Counted from the first letter of the stretch, positions 1-8,199 are shown. The stretch is DNA of 64,000 bases from Conchiformibius sp. (GCA_029984035.1 JASBYJ010000002.1:225599-289598), one strand, 5' to 3'. Numbers and translations: made by a program. The notes: generated by a model from the sequence alone, not told the origin.

Positions 1-76
1 CGCAGCCTAAATCTAAGACGTGGCTGTCGGCGGGTATCCAGCGGTAGATGAGTTGCAGGTCGTCTCGTAAGTCCAT
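1..76 (-). CDS. metW: MetW methionine biosynthesis protein, N-terminal 25 residues (partial)
   Basis: The minus strand opens with an ATG at 74-76 and reads MDLRDDLQLIYRWIPADSH, then VLDLGC, before leaving the window. The VLDLGC segment is the glycine-rich SAM-binding motif I of class I methyltransferases, and the opening is typical of MetW. MetW acts with MetX in methionine biosynthesis, and metX-metW pairs are common in proteobacteria; here metX lies upstream on the same strand with one small gene between. Only the N-terminus is present, so the call rests on the opening motif and the neighbour. Confidence 0.85.
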   Translation of the reverse strand, partial: MDLRDDLQLIYRWIPADSHVLDLGC

Positions 77-109
77 TGCGTATCTTTCAGGCTGCCTGAA
101 GCGTGGGGT

Positions 110-469
110 TTAGGGTTTGGGTTTTGTGTTTTTCTCGAGCATCCAAGTTTTCTTTTCGGAATGGTAAACGAGATAAGGCGGCTTGAAGCCGTCTTGGTAA
201 CGCAGCGTGTAGCCGTTGCCGTCCATGGATTTACGGTAGGAAGGCTGCCAGCCTTGTGCGGTTTCGGTGAAGCCGAGTTGTTTGAGCAGCCCTGTTTCGG
301 TGTTTTCAGGCAGCCTGCCGTTTTGTTGGTAATATTCTTGCAGGTTTTCAATCAGAACTTGTCCGCGTTTGATGTCTTTGTGGCGGCGCCATTCCAACGG
401 CAGATTGAGATAGCCGAATACGAGAAGCACGATAAAGACAATACTGAAAAAAGGCGGTTTTTTCTTCAT
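110..469 (-). CDS. small single-pass membrane protein, pseudopilin-like, unknown function
   Basis: A 119-residue protein that I do not recognise as a named family. It has a Lys-rich start (MKKKPPF) and one hydrophobic helix at about residues 8-25, then a soluble tail. The stretch IENLQEYYQQNGRLPEN at about 40-56 resembles the post-helix region of type II pseudopilins and minor pilins, where a helix is followed by YYxxNGxLP. The classical GFxxxE prepilin peptidase site is not present. It sits two bases downstream of metX and just upstream of metW on the same strand, so it is probably co-transcribed. A DUS at its 3' end (near 90-104) separates it from metW. A methionine role is not implied by its sequence. 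Confidence 0.7.
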   Translation of the reverse strand: MKKKPPFFSIVFIVLLVFGYLNLPLEWRRHKDIKRGQVLIENLQEYYQQNGRLPENTETGLLKQLGFTETAQGWQPSYRKSMDGNGYTLRYQDGFKPPYLVYHSEKKTWMLEKNTKPKP

Positions 470-471
470 AT

Positions 472-1596
472 TTATACTCCTATATTGTTCATATAAGCGC
501 GTACTGCGTCGATATAAGGGGAATCTTCCATCAAAAAGGCATCGTGTCCGTGTTGCGATGCGACTTCTACATATTGAACCGACTTGCGCGTTGCCATCAG
601 TGCTTTAACCAATTCGCGCGAACGTTCGGGAGCGAAACGCCAGTCGCTGCTGAAGCCGATAACCAGAAATTTTGCCTGTACATGGCTTAAGGCTGCCTGA
701 AGGTTGTTTTCGTATGCAGCGGCAGGGTCGAAATAATCGAGTGCTTTGGTCATAAGCAGGTATGTGTCGGCATCAAAGCTGTCGGCGAATTTGTCGCCTT
801 GATAGCGCAGATAGCGTTCCACTTCGAAATCAATGTCGTAATGGTAGCCGTAGCTTTCATGACGGAGTTTGCGTCCGAATTTTTCGTCTATGCCGTGTTC
901 CGCCAGATAGGTGATGTGTCCCATCATGCGGGCGATGCGCAAGCCGCGCTTGGGTTTGGTTTGGTGCTGTGCGTAGCTTCCGCCGTGAAAATCGGGGTCG
1001 GTGATAATGGCTTGGCGGGCGACATCGTTGAAGGCAATGTTTTGGGTGCTCAGTTTGGGCGCGGAGGCGATAACCAGTGCGTGGCGGACGCATTCGGGAA
1101 AATCTATCGTCCATTGCAGAGCCTGCATACCGCCCAAACTGCCGCCGACAACCGCAGCCCATTGGGTGATACCGAAATGTTCTGCCAACAGTTTTTGCGA
1201 ACGCACCCAATCCTGCACGGTAACCATCGGAAAATCTGCGCCGTACGCCGTACCGGTTTCCGGATGGGCTGCCGTCGGCCCCGTGCTACCCGCACAGCCG
1301 CCCAGATTATTCAAACCGATAACAAAAAATTTATCGGTATCAATAGGTTTGCCCGAGCCGACCATATTGTCCCACCAACCGGGATGTTTGTCGTTCGGGT
1401 GATGGCGTCCTGCAACGTGGTGGTTGCCCGACAGGGCGTGGCAGATGAGTACGGCGTTGCTTTGGGTTTCGTTGAGTGTGCCGTAGGTTTCCACCATCAG
1501 GTCAAAACGCGGCAAAACCGCGCCGCTTTGCAGTGCAAATGCCTGCTCGAAGGCGATTTTTTGAGGGGTAACGATGGTGGTACTGGTAACGGTCAT
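472..1596 (-). CDS. metX: Homoserine O-acyltransferase MetX
   Basis: A 374-residue alpha/beta-hydrolase of usual MetX length. It acylates the hydroxyl of L-homoserine, the committed step towards methionine in the cytoplasm. The nucleophile elbow GGSLGGMQ places the catalytic Ser near residue 153. The SGNHHVAG segment, a DWRFAPERS loop (Asp) and the C-terminal QHGHDAFL (His) supply the rest of the triad region. Enzymes of this fold can use acetyl-CoA or succinyl-CoA, and I cannot decide which from memory of the motif residues. The gene leads a minus-strand group with the 119-residue membrane protein and metW. A 220-bp region with two DUS copies separates it from the divergent recG. Confidence 0.95.
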   Translation of the reverse strand: MTVTSTTIVTPQKIAFEQAFALQSGAVLPRFDLMVETYGTLNETQSNAVLICHALSGNHHVAGRHHPNDKHPGWWDNMVGSGKPIDTDKFFVIGLNNLGGCAGSTGPTAAHPETGTAYGADFPMVTVQDWVRSQKLLAEHFGITQWAAVVGGSLGGMQALQWTIDFPECVRHALVIASAPKLSTQNIAFNDVARQAIITDPDFHGGSYAQHQTKPKRGLRIARMMGHITYLAEHGIDEKFGRKLRHESYGYHYDIDFEVERYLRYQGDKFADSFDADTYLLMTKALDYFDPAAAYENNLQAALSHVQAKFLVIGFSSDWRFAPERSRELVKALMATRKSVQYVEVASQHGHDAFLMEDSPYIDAVRAYMNNIGV

Positions 1597-1688
1597 GATA
1601 GCGGGCGTTGCCGTGAAATTGCAGATTATAGCGGATTTTGGCGGTTTGGAACTGTGCTTGATGTGATGATACGTTGCCGGTGTGCGGT

Positions 1689-1811
1689 TTCAGGCTGCCT
1701 GAAGCAGCAAAGCGGGTTGTAAAATACGGGGCACTTGTTGCCGAAAAAATGATACGGATACGCGGCAATATCCGTTTTTCGGGTTTTACACTAAAATTCA
1801 GGCTGCCTGAA
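1689..1811. repeat. Two near-palindromic DUS copies between metX and recG
   Basis: TTCAGGCTGCCTGAA occurs at 1689-1703 and again at 1797-1811, in the same orientation. Each contains GGCTGCCTGAA read on the plus strand. DUS are recognised during natural transformation by the minor pilin ComP in Neisseriaceae. The second copy ends five bases before the recG start region. Confidence 0.9.
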
Positions 1812-1816
1812 AAACC

Positions 1817-3874
1817 ATGATTCGTTTTATGTCTCCCGAAACCCGCCGACAACTCGGTTTGAGCGAAGCCGCCGCTAAAAAACTGGAAAAACTCCATCTG
1901 CATACCGCTTGGGATTTGGTGCTGCACCTGCCTTTGCGTTATGAAGACGAAACGCGCATTACGCCGATTGCGGACGCGCCGTTTGCACAGAGCTGTCAGG
2001 TAGAAGGCGTGGTGCAGCTTCAGGAAGTGCAGTTTAAGCCCCGCAAGCAGCTTGTGGTGCGTATTCAAGACAGCCAGGGTACGCCTTTAAACCTGCGTTT
2101 TCTGCATTTTTATCCCAGTACGCAGCAGCAATTGGCAAAAGGCAAAAAGGTGCGTGCTTTGGGGGAAATCAAACAGGGTTATTTCGGTGCGGAAATGATA
2201 CATCCGAAAATCCGTTCCGCCGAACAGGGCGGATTGGCGGAGAGCCTGACGCCGGTTTATCCGACCGTAAACGGTTTGAACCAGCCTGCTTTGCGCCGTG
2301 CGGCTCAGGCAGCCTTGGAACATGTCGATTTAAGCGACAGCCTGCCTGAAAAACTGTTGCGGGATTTGCATTTGCCGCCTTTGGCAGACAGTTTGCGCTT
2401 GTTGCACAATCCGCCGCCGGAATATTCCGTCCATACGCTTGCGGACGAAACTCTGCCCGCCTGGCAGCGCTTGAAATTTGACGAACTGTTGGCGCAGCAG
2501 CTGTCCATGCGTTTGGCCAAACAAAAACGGCAGAGCGGTGCGGCCAAACCTTTGCGCGGCAACGGTGCATTATGCCGCCGTCTCACCGACAGCCTGCCCT
2601 TTGCGCTGACCGCCGCACAAGAGCGGGTATTAAGCGAAATCCGCAGCGATTTGGCGCGTCCGCATCCCATGCACCGTTTGTTGCAGGGCGATGTCGGCAG
2701 CGGCAAAACGATTGTGGCGGCCTTGTCCGCGCTCACCGCTTTGGAGGCGGAGGGCGGTTTTCAAGCGGCGGTTATGGCGCCGACCGAAATTCTGGCCGAA
2801 CAGCATTATCTGAAGTTCCGACAATGGTTCGAACCGCTCGGCATCAGTGTGGCATGGCTTTCAGGCAGCCTGAAAAAGAAAGAAAAAGAACAGGTTAAAA
2901 CCGATTTGGCAAACGGAAACATCCGCCTAGCCATAGGCACTCATGCCTTATTCCAAGACGATGTGCGATTTCGCAATTTAGGCTTGGTGATTGTGGACGA
3001 ACAGCACCGTTTCGGCGTAGCGCAACGTTTGGCCTTAAAAAACAAAGGCGAAGACGTGCACCAACTGATGATGTCGGCCACACCGATTCCGCGCACGCTG
3101 GCGATGAGTTTTTTTGCCGATTTGGACGTATCGGTAATAGACGGACTGCCGCCGAACCGAACGCCGGTTAAAACCCGTTTGGTCAATCAGTTGCGCCGAA
3201 GCGAAGTGGAGGGCTTCGTGTTGAACACTTGCCGCAAAGGGCAGCAGGCGTATTGGGTGTGCCCTCTGATTGAAGAGAGCGAAACCCTGCAACTGCAAAC
3301 CGCCGCCGAAACCCAAACCGCTTTGCAGGCAGCTTTGCCGGAATTGAACATCGGTTTGATACACGGGCGCATGAAAGCGGCGGAAAAAGCCGAAGTGATG
3401 GCGCAGTTCGTTGCAGGCAGCCTGAATGTATTGGTGGCGACTACGGTGATTGAAGTCGGCGTGGATGTACCCAATGCCGCATTGATGGTGATTGAACACG
3501 CCGAACGCATGGGCTTGGCGCAACTTCACCAATTGCGCGGCAGGGTGGGACGCGGCGCGGCGGCATCTTCCTGCATTCTGCTGTTTGCCGAACCTTTGGG
3601 CGAAACGGCAAAAGCGCGTTTGAAAGTGATTTACGAACACACGGACGGCTTTGAAATCGCCCGTCAAGATTTAAATATCCGCGGGCCGGGCGAGTTTTTG
3701 GGGGCGCGGCAAAGCGGCGCGGTGATGCTGCGGTTTGCCGATTTGGAACGTGATCTGCCTTTATTGGAGGCGGCACGGGAAATCGCGCCGAAATTGATTG
3801 AAGAACGTCCCGATGTGGTGGACAAACATCTGTCGCGTTGGTTGGCAAGCAGGGAAGCGTTTTTGGCTGCCTGA
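1817..3874 (+). CDS. recG: ATP-dependent DNA helicase RecG
   Basis: A 685-residue superfamily 2 helicase that remodels stalled replication forks and Holliday junctions. The wedge/OB domain occupies roughly residues 55-150. Walker A is GDVGSGKT at 291-298 and the DExH-like box is DEQH at about 394-397. SATPIPRT follows, and the C-terminal helicase lobe carries the LRGRVGRG segment. Length is normal for RecG. An alternative start at the internal Met of MSPETR (1829) is plausible because no clear ribosome-binding site precedes 1817. The last codons and stop are written by a half DUS: GGCTGCCTGA gives Leu-Ala-Ala-stop. An internal GCAGGCAGCCTGAA and a near-palindromic DUS also lie inside the gene. 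Confidence 0.96.
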   Translation: MIRFMSPETRRQLGLSEAAAKKLEKLHLHTAWDLVLHLPLRYEDETRITPIADAPFAQSCQVEGVVQLQEVQFKPRKQLVVRIQDSQGTPLNLRFLHFYPSTQQQLAKGKKVRALGEIKQGYFGAEMIHPKIRSAEQGGLAESLTPVYPTVNGLNQPALRRAAQAALEHVDLSDSLPEKLLRDLHLPPLADSLRLLHNPPPEYSVHTLADETLPAWQRLKFDELLAQQLSMRLAKQKRQSGAAKPLRGNGALCRRLTDSLPFALTAAQERVLSEIRSDLARPHPMHRLLQGDVGSGKTIVAALSALTALEAEGGFQAAVMAPTEILAEQHYLKFRQWFEPLGISVAWLSGSLKKKEKEQVKTDLANGNIRLAIGTHALFQDDVRFRNLGLVIVDEQHRFGVAQRLALKNKGEDVHQLMMSATPIPRTLAMSFFADLDVSVIDGLPPNRTPVKTRLVNQLRRSEVEGFVLNTCRKGQQAYWVCPLIEESETLQLQTAAETQTALQAALPELNIGLIHGRMKAAEKAEVMAQFVAGSLNVLVATTVIEVGVDVPNAALMVIEHAERMGLAQLHQLRGRVGRGAAASSCILLFAEPLGETAKARLKVIYEHTDGFEIARQDLNIRGPGEFLGARQSGAVMLRFADLERDLPLLEAAREIAPKLIEERPDVVDKHLSRWLASREAFLAA

Positions 3875-4271
3875 ATGCCTGTTTTGACGACTGCATTGTG
3901 TTTGCTGCGGCTGCCTGAAAACCAGCACAGGCTGCCTGACGTATATGGAACGGTAACGGTTTGAATAAGGCCGGCCGGTTATTCGACAGAAAACGGTTGC
4001 CTTGAAAAAACGGATTTCGGACGCATCTGCCGTTGTGGTTAGGCAGTATGGCAGGCGGGTGGTTGCCGCAGGGATAGCCGCGATGTTCCGGTTGTGCGTA
4101 TGGTATTTTCATCAATCGATTGGCAGGCGGTTGCGGAATGACGCGGAATATTGCCGACCCGACAATCGGTATTGCCAATCAATGCGGTGTGCCGGTTTTC
4201 AGGCAGCCTAATTTTTCAGGCAGCCTGAAAAATGGCATTTGTATTTTTATTTTGTTTTGGAAATGAACGTT
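3875..4271. other. 397-bp gap with DUS copies, no gene supported
   Basis: GGCTGCCTGA occurs near 3910 and 3930. Near 4197-4230 there are two tandem copies in the other orientation, one degenerate (TTCAGGCAGCCTAA) and one full (TTCAGGCAGCCTGAA). A 69-codon open frame at 4002-4211 has no ribosome-binding site and no recognisable protein character. The gap is probably intergenic spacer in front of the DUF493 gene. Confidence 0.6.
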
Positions 4272-4541
4272 ATGTCTCAAGATAAGCAATCTTTAATAGA
4301 GTTTCCCACTGATTTCCGTATCAAAGCGATGGGTGTGCAGCATCCTGATTTCGTATCCGAAATCATTCGGGCCGTGCAAGCGTATGCACCTGATGTTTCT
4401 GAAAAAGATGTGCAGTTGCGCCCCAGCTCGGCGGGCAATTATATGGGTGCAACCGTAACGGTACATGTGGAAAATCAGGAACAGTTGGATAATATCTACC
4501 GTGCGCTTACTTCGCATCATTTGATTAAAGTAGTGTTTTAA
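4272..4541 (+). CDS. DUF493 (YbeD-like) protein
   Basis: An 89-residue cytoplasmic protein that aligns by eye with E. coli YbeD (87 residues). The start has LIEFPTDFRIKAMG, the middle has VQLRPSSAGNYMG and the end has HHLIKVVF. YbeD has an ACT-like fold and no firmly established biochemical role. The start is the third in-frame ATG (4272), preceded at good spacing by GGAAATG; the upstream ATGs at 4239 and 4263 would give longer products unlike the family. lipB follows after only three bases, and the ybeD-lipB-lipA association is widespread, which suggests a link with lipoate metabolism or simple co-expression. Confidence 0.9.
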   Translation: MSQDKQSLIEFPTDFRIKAMGVQHPDFVSEIIRAVQAYAPDVSEKDVQLRPSSAGNYMGATVTVHVENQEQLDNIYRALTSHHLIKVVF

Positions 4542-4544
4542 CTT

Positions 4545-5159
4545 ATGAAAATCCGACATTGGGGTTTGGCCGATTATCCAACGGTATTTGAAGCGATGAA
4601 GGCGTTTAATGCCGGACGCAATGCCGATACCGAAGACGAATTGTGGGTGGTGGAGCATCCGCCCGTGTTTACGCAAGGATTGGCGGGAAAAAGCGAACAT
4701 TTGTTGTTTTCAGGCAGCATTCCCGTTGTGCAGATTGACCGCGGCGGACAGATTACGTACCACGGGCCGGGGCAGCTGGTCGTGTACACGCTGATTGATT
4801 TCAAACGCCGTAAAACCAGTGTGCGCCATATCGTTTCCGCTTTGGAAAATGCGATTATTGCCACGCTTGCCGAATACGGCATCAGCGCTGCCGCCGACCC
4901 GAAACGTCCGGGCGTATATGTGGACGGCCGTAAAATCGCTTCTTTGGGTTTGCGGATTAAAAACGGTTCGGTGTATCACGGCTTGGCATTGAACGTGGAT
5001 ATGGATTTGACTCCGTTTCACCAAATCAATCCTTGCGGCTATGCCGGCTTGGAAATGACCCAAATCGCCGATTTCAGGCAGCCAGCCCCCGCTTTGGACG
5101 AAGTGTCGGCGTCTTTAACGGGGCATTTGACGCGGCAGCTGTCGTTTCAGGCAACCTGA
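4545..5159 (+). CDS. lipB: Octanoyltransferase LipB
   Basis: A 204-residue cytoplasmic enzyme that transfers octanoate from acyl carrier protein to the lipoyl domains of E2 and H proteins. Family motifs are DRGGQITYHGPGQLV at about 64-78, the RRKTSVR segment, and RPGVYVDGRKIASLGLRI, which includes the catalytic Lys. NPCGYAGLEMTQI near the C-terminus supplies the Cys. It is three bases downstream of the DUF493 gene, so the two are translationally close. The stop codon lies inside a variant DUS (TTCAGGCAACCTGAA), so the last residues Phe-Gln-Ala-Thr are DUS-encoded. lipA is nearby but on the opposite strand, separated by a decayed region. Confidence 0.95.
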   Translation: MKIRHWGLADYPTVFEAMKAFNAGRNADTEDELWVVEHPPVFTQGLAGKSEHLLFSGSIPVVQIDRGGQITYHGPGQLVVYTLIDFKRRKTSVRHIVSALENAIIATLAEYGISAAADPKRPGVYVDGRKIASLGLRIKNGSVYHGLALNVDMDLTPFHQINPCGYAGLEMTQIADFRQPAPALDEVSASLTGHLTRQLSFQAT

Positions 5160-5190
5160 AAGGTCCAATCATGCAAAAACGGTTAACGAT

Positions 5191-5330
5191 GTTGTAAGAT
5201 TTGATTGAGATTACTCATAAACAGATTGCGTAAAAATAATTTCTTTTAATTAGGATTTACAATAAGATTTTGAGAAATATGTGTTTTATTAAATCATATT
5301 GCGGCATCAATCTTTTTTGAAAACAGAGCC
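5191..5330. repeat. 140-bp AT-rich intergenic repeat, copy 1
   Basis: This segment and 20067-20206 align over 140 positions with no gap. I count 18 mismatches by hand, about 87 per cent identity. Both begin GTTGTAAGATTTGATTGA and end near CAATCTTTTTTGAAA then GAGCC. Mismatches fall in all three codon positions, so protein coding is unlikely. Homology stops abruptly at both ends. It lies just 3' of lipB; copy 2 lies 3' of tex in the same orientation. It has no obvious terminal inverted repeats. Confidence 0.85.
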
Positions 5331-5462
5331 AAACGGTTTGTGGTGAGCGTTTGCGGATTGTGTTGTCAGGCTTTGTGGAAAGTTTTGTATAGACAAAGTA
5401 TCGGATGATATTTATTCGGGCGGCGAAATGGGATTCAAACTTTTGGGAAAATTCCGCACCGA

Positions 5463-5624
5463 TTATGGCGGAATGCCGGCGAACACCGCACTCACCTTCA
5501 ACAGCATGTCAAACTCCGCCCTCTCACGCCGATACTTTTCATGTTCGGAGAGTCGCCAATCTGAAATCATGCGAATAATCTTAAATAAAGCCGATTTGCC
5601 TTCCACTTTCAGCAGATGGCGAAC
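5463..5624 (-). pseudogene. remnant of an unidentified gene, C-terminal fragment
   Basis: On the minus strand about 50 codons read like real protein, including HLLKVEGKSALFKIIRMIS and SEHEKYRRERAEFDMLL, and end in IPP and a stop at 5463-5465. Immediately upstream the frame meets a TAG (5625-5627). The sequence upstream of that is protein-like only in fragments. I do not recognise the family. No start codon with a ribosome-binding site is available, so it is probably a broken gene. Confidence 0.4.
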
Positions 5625-5763
5625 CTATCCGTTTAACCCATATGCGCTTGCGTGAGTTCGTTCAATTTTTTATCCGAATATATCCGAATATAAAGCGTCC
5701 CGATTGGGTTTCCACATCAATATCATCCACAAAGCTGCCGTACAGAACGCTATGGTTTGCTGA

Positions 5764-6071
5764 ACAGTTGAAATCGGTTACAACCTATCATTTAAAGAGC
5801 ATTACCGTGTTTCACCCAACCGCAACCCTGCTTTGCAATTGGTGTATTTCCCCGGTATGGATGCTGGCGCAGGTGATTGGGAAAAACGGAAAGCGGAAAA
5901 TCGCGCAAAAGCGGGAAGCGTTATTCGGAAACGGAATGGGAAGCTTTTTGGGAGAAGAATCGTAAGACTGGTATCCACCCGATTTCAGGCTGCCTGAAAG
6001 GTGCAGATGATGCGCAAATGATGTTCTGTATTGTTTGCACGTTTATGAGCGGAGATTGCGTTGTCGAATAG
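5764..6071 (+). pseudogene. remnant of an unidentified gene with a frameshift
   Basis: In one frame from 5770 the sequence reads protein-like as EIGYNLSFKEHYRVSPNRN, then QLVYFPGMDAGAGDWEKRK, directly after an in-frame TGA at 5761. Near 5895-5920 the protein-like reading moves to another frame, giving SGKRYSETEWEAFWEKNRK and continuing to about 6071. A DUS lies inside the second part. A single gene with one frameshift and no start explains this best. I do not recognise the family. Confidence 0.4.
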
Positions 6072-6259
6072 AACGGTTGGGGGAGCGTGCGTTCGGATGG
6101 AGCCATGCGATAAAGACGGTAAAATCTATGTACAGATGACATGGGATAGGGGGCAATGTCGTTTTTTTAGCGAGTATTTGACGCTTTGCAGTTGTATCAA
6201 GCTCGATGTTAAAGAAATGACGGTAAATAGTATATAAGGATAGAATTTATAGATAATAT

Positions 6260-6291
6260 AAAGGTTGCTTCACGGACATGAAGCAACCTTT
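6260..6291 (-). terminator. Intrinsic terminator 3' of lipA
   Basis: AAAGGTTGCTTCA at 6260-6272 pairs perfectly with TGAAGCAACCTTT at 6279-6291 across a six-base loop. On the minus strand the stem is followed by a T-rich run. It lies 33 bases beyond the lipA stop. Confidence 0.85.
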
Positions 6292-6323
6292 ATCAGTGTT
6301 TTCTATATTGATGGCAATACGGG

Positions 6324-7328
6324 TTATTTTGCCGAATGGGCAGCTTCTTTCAAAGCTTCTTCCGCTTGAACATCGGCGTGATAAGAGCTGCGAACCATGG
6401 CACCTACTGCCGCATTGGTAAAGCCCATCGCATAGGCTTCGCGTTCAAACTGTTTGAACATTTCCGGCGTAACGTAGCGCAACACCGGCAAATGTCCGTC
6501 CGAAGGCTGCAAATACTGCCCCACCGTAATCATCTCAATATCGTGCGCCCGCATATCGCGCATGATTTCGCGCACTTCCTCATCGGTTTCTCCCAAGCCC
6601 ACCATAATCCCCGATTTGGTGGGAATATGCGGCATCATCGCTTTGTATCGTTTGAGCAAATCCAAAGAATGCTGGTAATCCGAACCGGGACGGGCTTGTT
6701 TGTACAAACGCGGGTGGGTTTCCAAATTGTGGTTCATCACATCGGGCGGATTTTTTGCCAAAATATCCAAAGCGATATCCAAACGTCCGCGAAAATCGGG
6801 GACGAGAATTTCAATTTTGGTGTGCGGGCTGCGTTCGCGAATGGCGTTGATGCAGTCGGCGAAATGCTGTGCGCCGCCATCGCGCAAATCGTCCCTGTCC
6901 ACCGAAGTGATAACGACATAACGCAAACCCATCGCCGCCACGCTTTCGGCGAGATTGGCGGGTTCTTGGGGGTCAAGCGGATTGGGACGACCGTGTCCGA
7001 CATCGCAAAACGGACAACGGCGCGTACAAATATCGCCCATAATCATAAACGTGGCCGTGCCTTTGCTGAAACATTCGCCGATATTCGGGCAGGACGCTTC
7101 TTCGCAAACGGTGTGCATTTTCTGGTCGCGCAAAATATTTTTGATTTCAAAAAACTTTTTGCCGGTGGGGATTTTTGCGCGTATCCAACTGGGTTTTTTC
7201 AGTTTTTCTTCAAGCGGAACGATTTTGATGGGAATGCGGGCGGTTTTCGCCGCGCCTTTGTGTTTCACGCCTTGCGCGTTGTTGAGCGGGCGGATGTCGG
7301 TTATTGGGTTGTCTGATTCGTGTTTCAT
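6324..7328 (-). CDS. lipA: Lipoyl synthase LipA
   Basis: A 334-residue radical SAM enzyme that inserts two sulfurs into protein-bound octanoate made by LipB. Both clusters are visible. CEEASCPNIGEC is the auxiliary CX4CX5C cluster, and CTRRCPFC is the radical SAM CX3CX2C cluster. The C-terminal RSSYHADVQ carries the conserved RSSY segment whose Ser caps the auxiliary cluster. Length is typical. The gene is on the opposite strand to lipB and is terminated by a strong hairpin at 6260-6291. A DUS at about 7369-7383 lies between it and the SDR gene. Confidence 0.97.
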   Translation of the reverse strand: MKHESDNPITDIRPLNNAQGVKHKGAAKTARIPIKIVPLEEKLKKPSWIRAKIPTGKKFFEIKNILRDQKMHTVCEEASCPNIGECFSKGTATFMIMGDICTRRCPFCDVGHGRPNPLDPQEPANLAESVAAMGLRYVVITSVDRDDLRDGGAQHFADCINAIRERSPHTKIEILVPDFRGRLDIALDILAKNPPDVMNHNLETHPRLYKQARPGSDYQHSLDLLKRYKAMMPHIPTKSGIMVGLGETDEEVREIMRDMRAHDIEMITVGQYLQPSDGHLPVLRYVTPEMFKQFEREAYAMGFTNAAVGAMVRSSYHADVQAEEALKEAAHSAK

Positions 7329-7393
7329 GTTTTAATCAATCAGGTAAAACAATAGGATAGGGGTATTCAGGCAGCCTGAAAAACGGCAAGCCG

Positions 7394-8131
7394 TTACAGT
7401 CCTTTGCGCATAATCCTTTGGCCGAGTGTGGCGGAAATACGGTTTATCCAATATAGCCATTTGGTTTTGCCGCCCATGATTTCAAAGCGGTTCTGTTTGA
7501 AATTGCGCCAAAATTCTTCTGCCAGTTCATCGGGACTGATTTTTAGGTGCGCGTGTCCTTTGCCTTGCGACATGGGGGTCGCAACCATCGGCGGCATGAG
7601 TTCGAATACGCGGATACTGCTGTTTTCAAGTTGCCAGCGCAAGACTTGCGAGAAGCTGTGCAGTGCGGCTTTGCTGGCGCAATACAGGGCGCAGGTTTCT
7701 TTGGGAACGACTGCCAAGCCCGAGGATATATTGATAATCGCCGCATCGGGTTTGGATAGCAGTTGCGGCAGAAACAGTTTGGTGAGCAATACGGGAGCGG
7801 AGAGGTTGGTATCCAATTCGTGTGCGATTTCGGCTTCGGTTTGTTCTGCAAAGGGTTTGGTGTATTGAACGGCTGCGTTATTGACGATGATGTTGATATC
7901 GGGAAATTCGCGTAATAAGCGTTCGCGGTCTTGTGCATCGGCGATATCGGCTACGGCGGTGATGCAGGATTCGGGGCTGCCTGAAAGTTGTACGGAAGCT
8001 TGTTGCAATGCTTCGGCGCGGCGTCCGACCAATATGACGCGGTTGCCTGCGGCGTGAAATTGTTTTGCCAATGCAAAACCGATGCCGGTTGCGCCGCCGG
8101 TTATCAATACGGTGTGTCCGCTTTCTTTCAT
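7394..8131 (-). CDS. Short-chain dehydrogenase/reductase (SDR family), DltE-like
   Basis: A 245-residue Rossmann oxidoreductase. The N-terminal TGGATGIG motif binds NAD(P), NNAAVQ is the SDR structural motif, and ISSG plus YCASK (Tyr-x3-Lys) give the catalytic Ser, Tyr and Lys. Length is normal for a classical SDR. The closest remembered relatives are DltE-type SDRs of unknown substrate, so the reaction cannot be specified. It is downstream of surA on the same strand, but the DUS hairpin at 8172-8199 separates them, which argues for a separate transcript. Confidence 0.88.
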   Translation of the reverse strand: MKESGHTVLITGGATGIGFALAKQFHAAGNRVILVGRRAEALQQASVQLSGSPESCITAVADIADAQDRERLLREFPDINIIVNNAAVQYTKPFAEQTEAEIAHELDTNLSAPVLLTKLFLPQLLSKPDAAIINISSGLAVVPKETCALYCASKAALHSFSQVLRWQLENSSIRVFELMPPMVATPMSQGKGHAHLKISPDELAEEFWRNFKQNRFEIMGGKTKWLYWINRISATLGQRIMRKGL

Positions 8132-8171
8132 GGTGCTTTCCTGATTCGGGGTTGGTTTTGTTCTGCGGCGT

Positions 8172-8199
8172 TTTCAGGCAGCACGCAGGCTGCCTGAAA
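8172..8199 (-). terminator. DUS inverted-repeat terminator 3' of surA
   Basis: TTTCAGGCAGC at 8172-8182 pairs with GCTGCCTGAAA at 8189-8199 around a six-base loop. It lies 14 bases beyond the surA stop on the minus strand. Confidence 0.7.

Larger units (their letters stand above)
5160..6323. other. 1.16-kb decayed island between lipB and lipA
   Basis: This stretch holds repeat copy 1 (5191-5330), a minus-strand gene remnant (about 5463-5624), a plus-strand remnant with a frame change (about 5764-6071), one DUS (near 5985-5999) and the lipA terminator (6260-6291). No intact gene is supported. The composition is more AT-rich than the flanking lipB and lipA. Confidence 0.7.

Noticed and set aside
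799..1722. 307-codon open frame opposite metX
   Set aside because: It lies antisense to a clear metX and has no recognisable protein motifs; long shadow frames are common in this codon usage.
4002..4211. 69-codon open frame between recG and the DUF493 gene
   Set aside because: No ribosome-binding site, no recognisable family, and it ends in a DUS-derived tail; treated as chance.
5191..5330. Correia-type repeat
   Set aside because: Its ends lack the known Correia terminal inverted repeat TATAGYGGATTAA.
6336..7316. 326-codon open frame opposite lipA
   Set aside because: Antisense shadow of lipA, without ribosome-binding site or family features.
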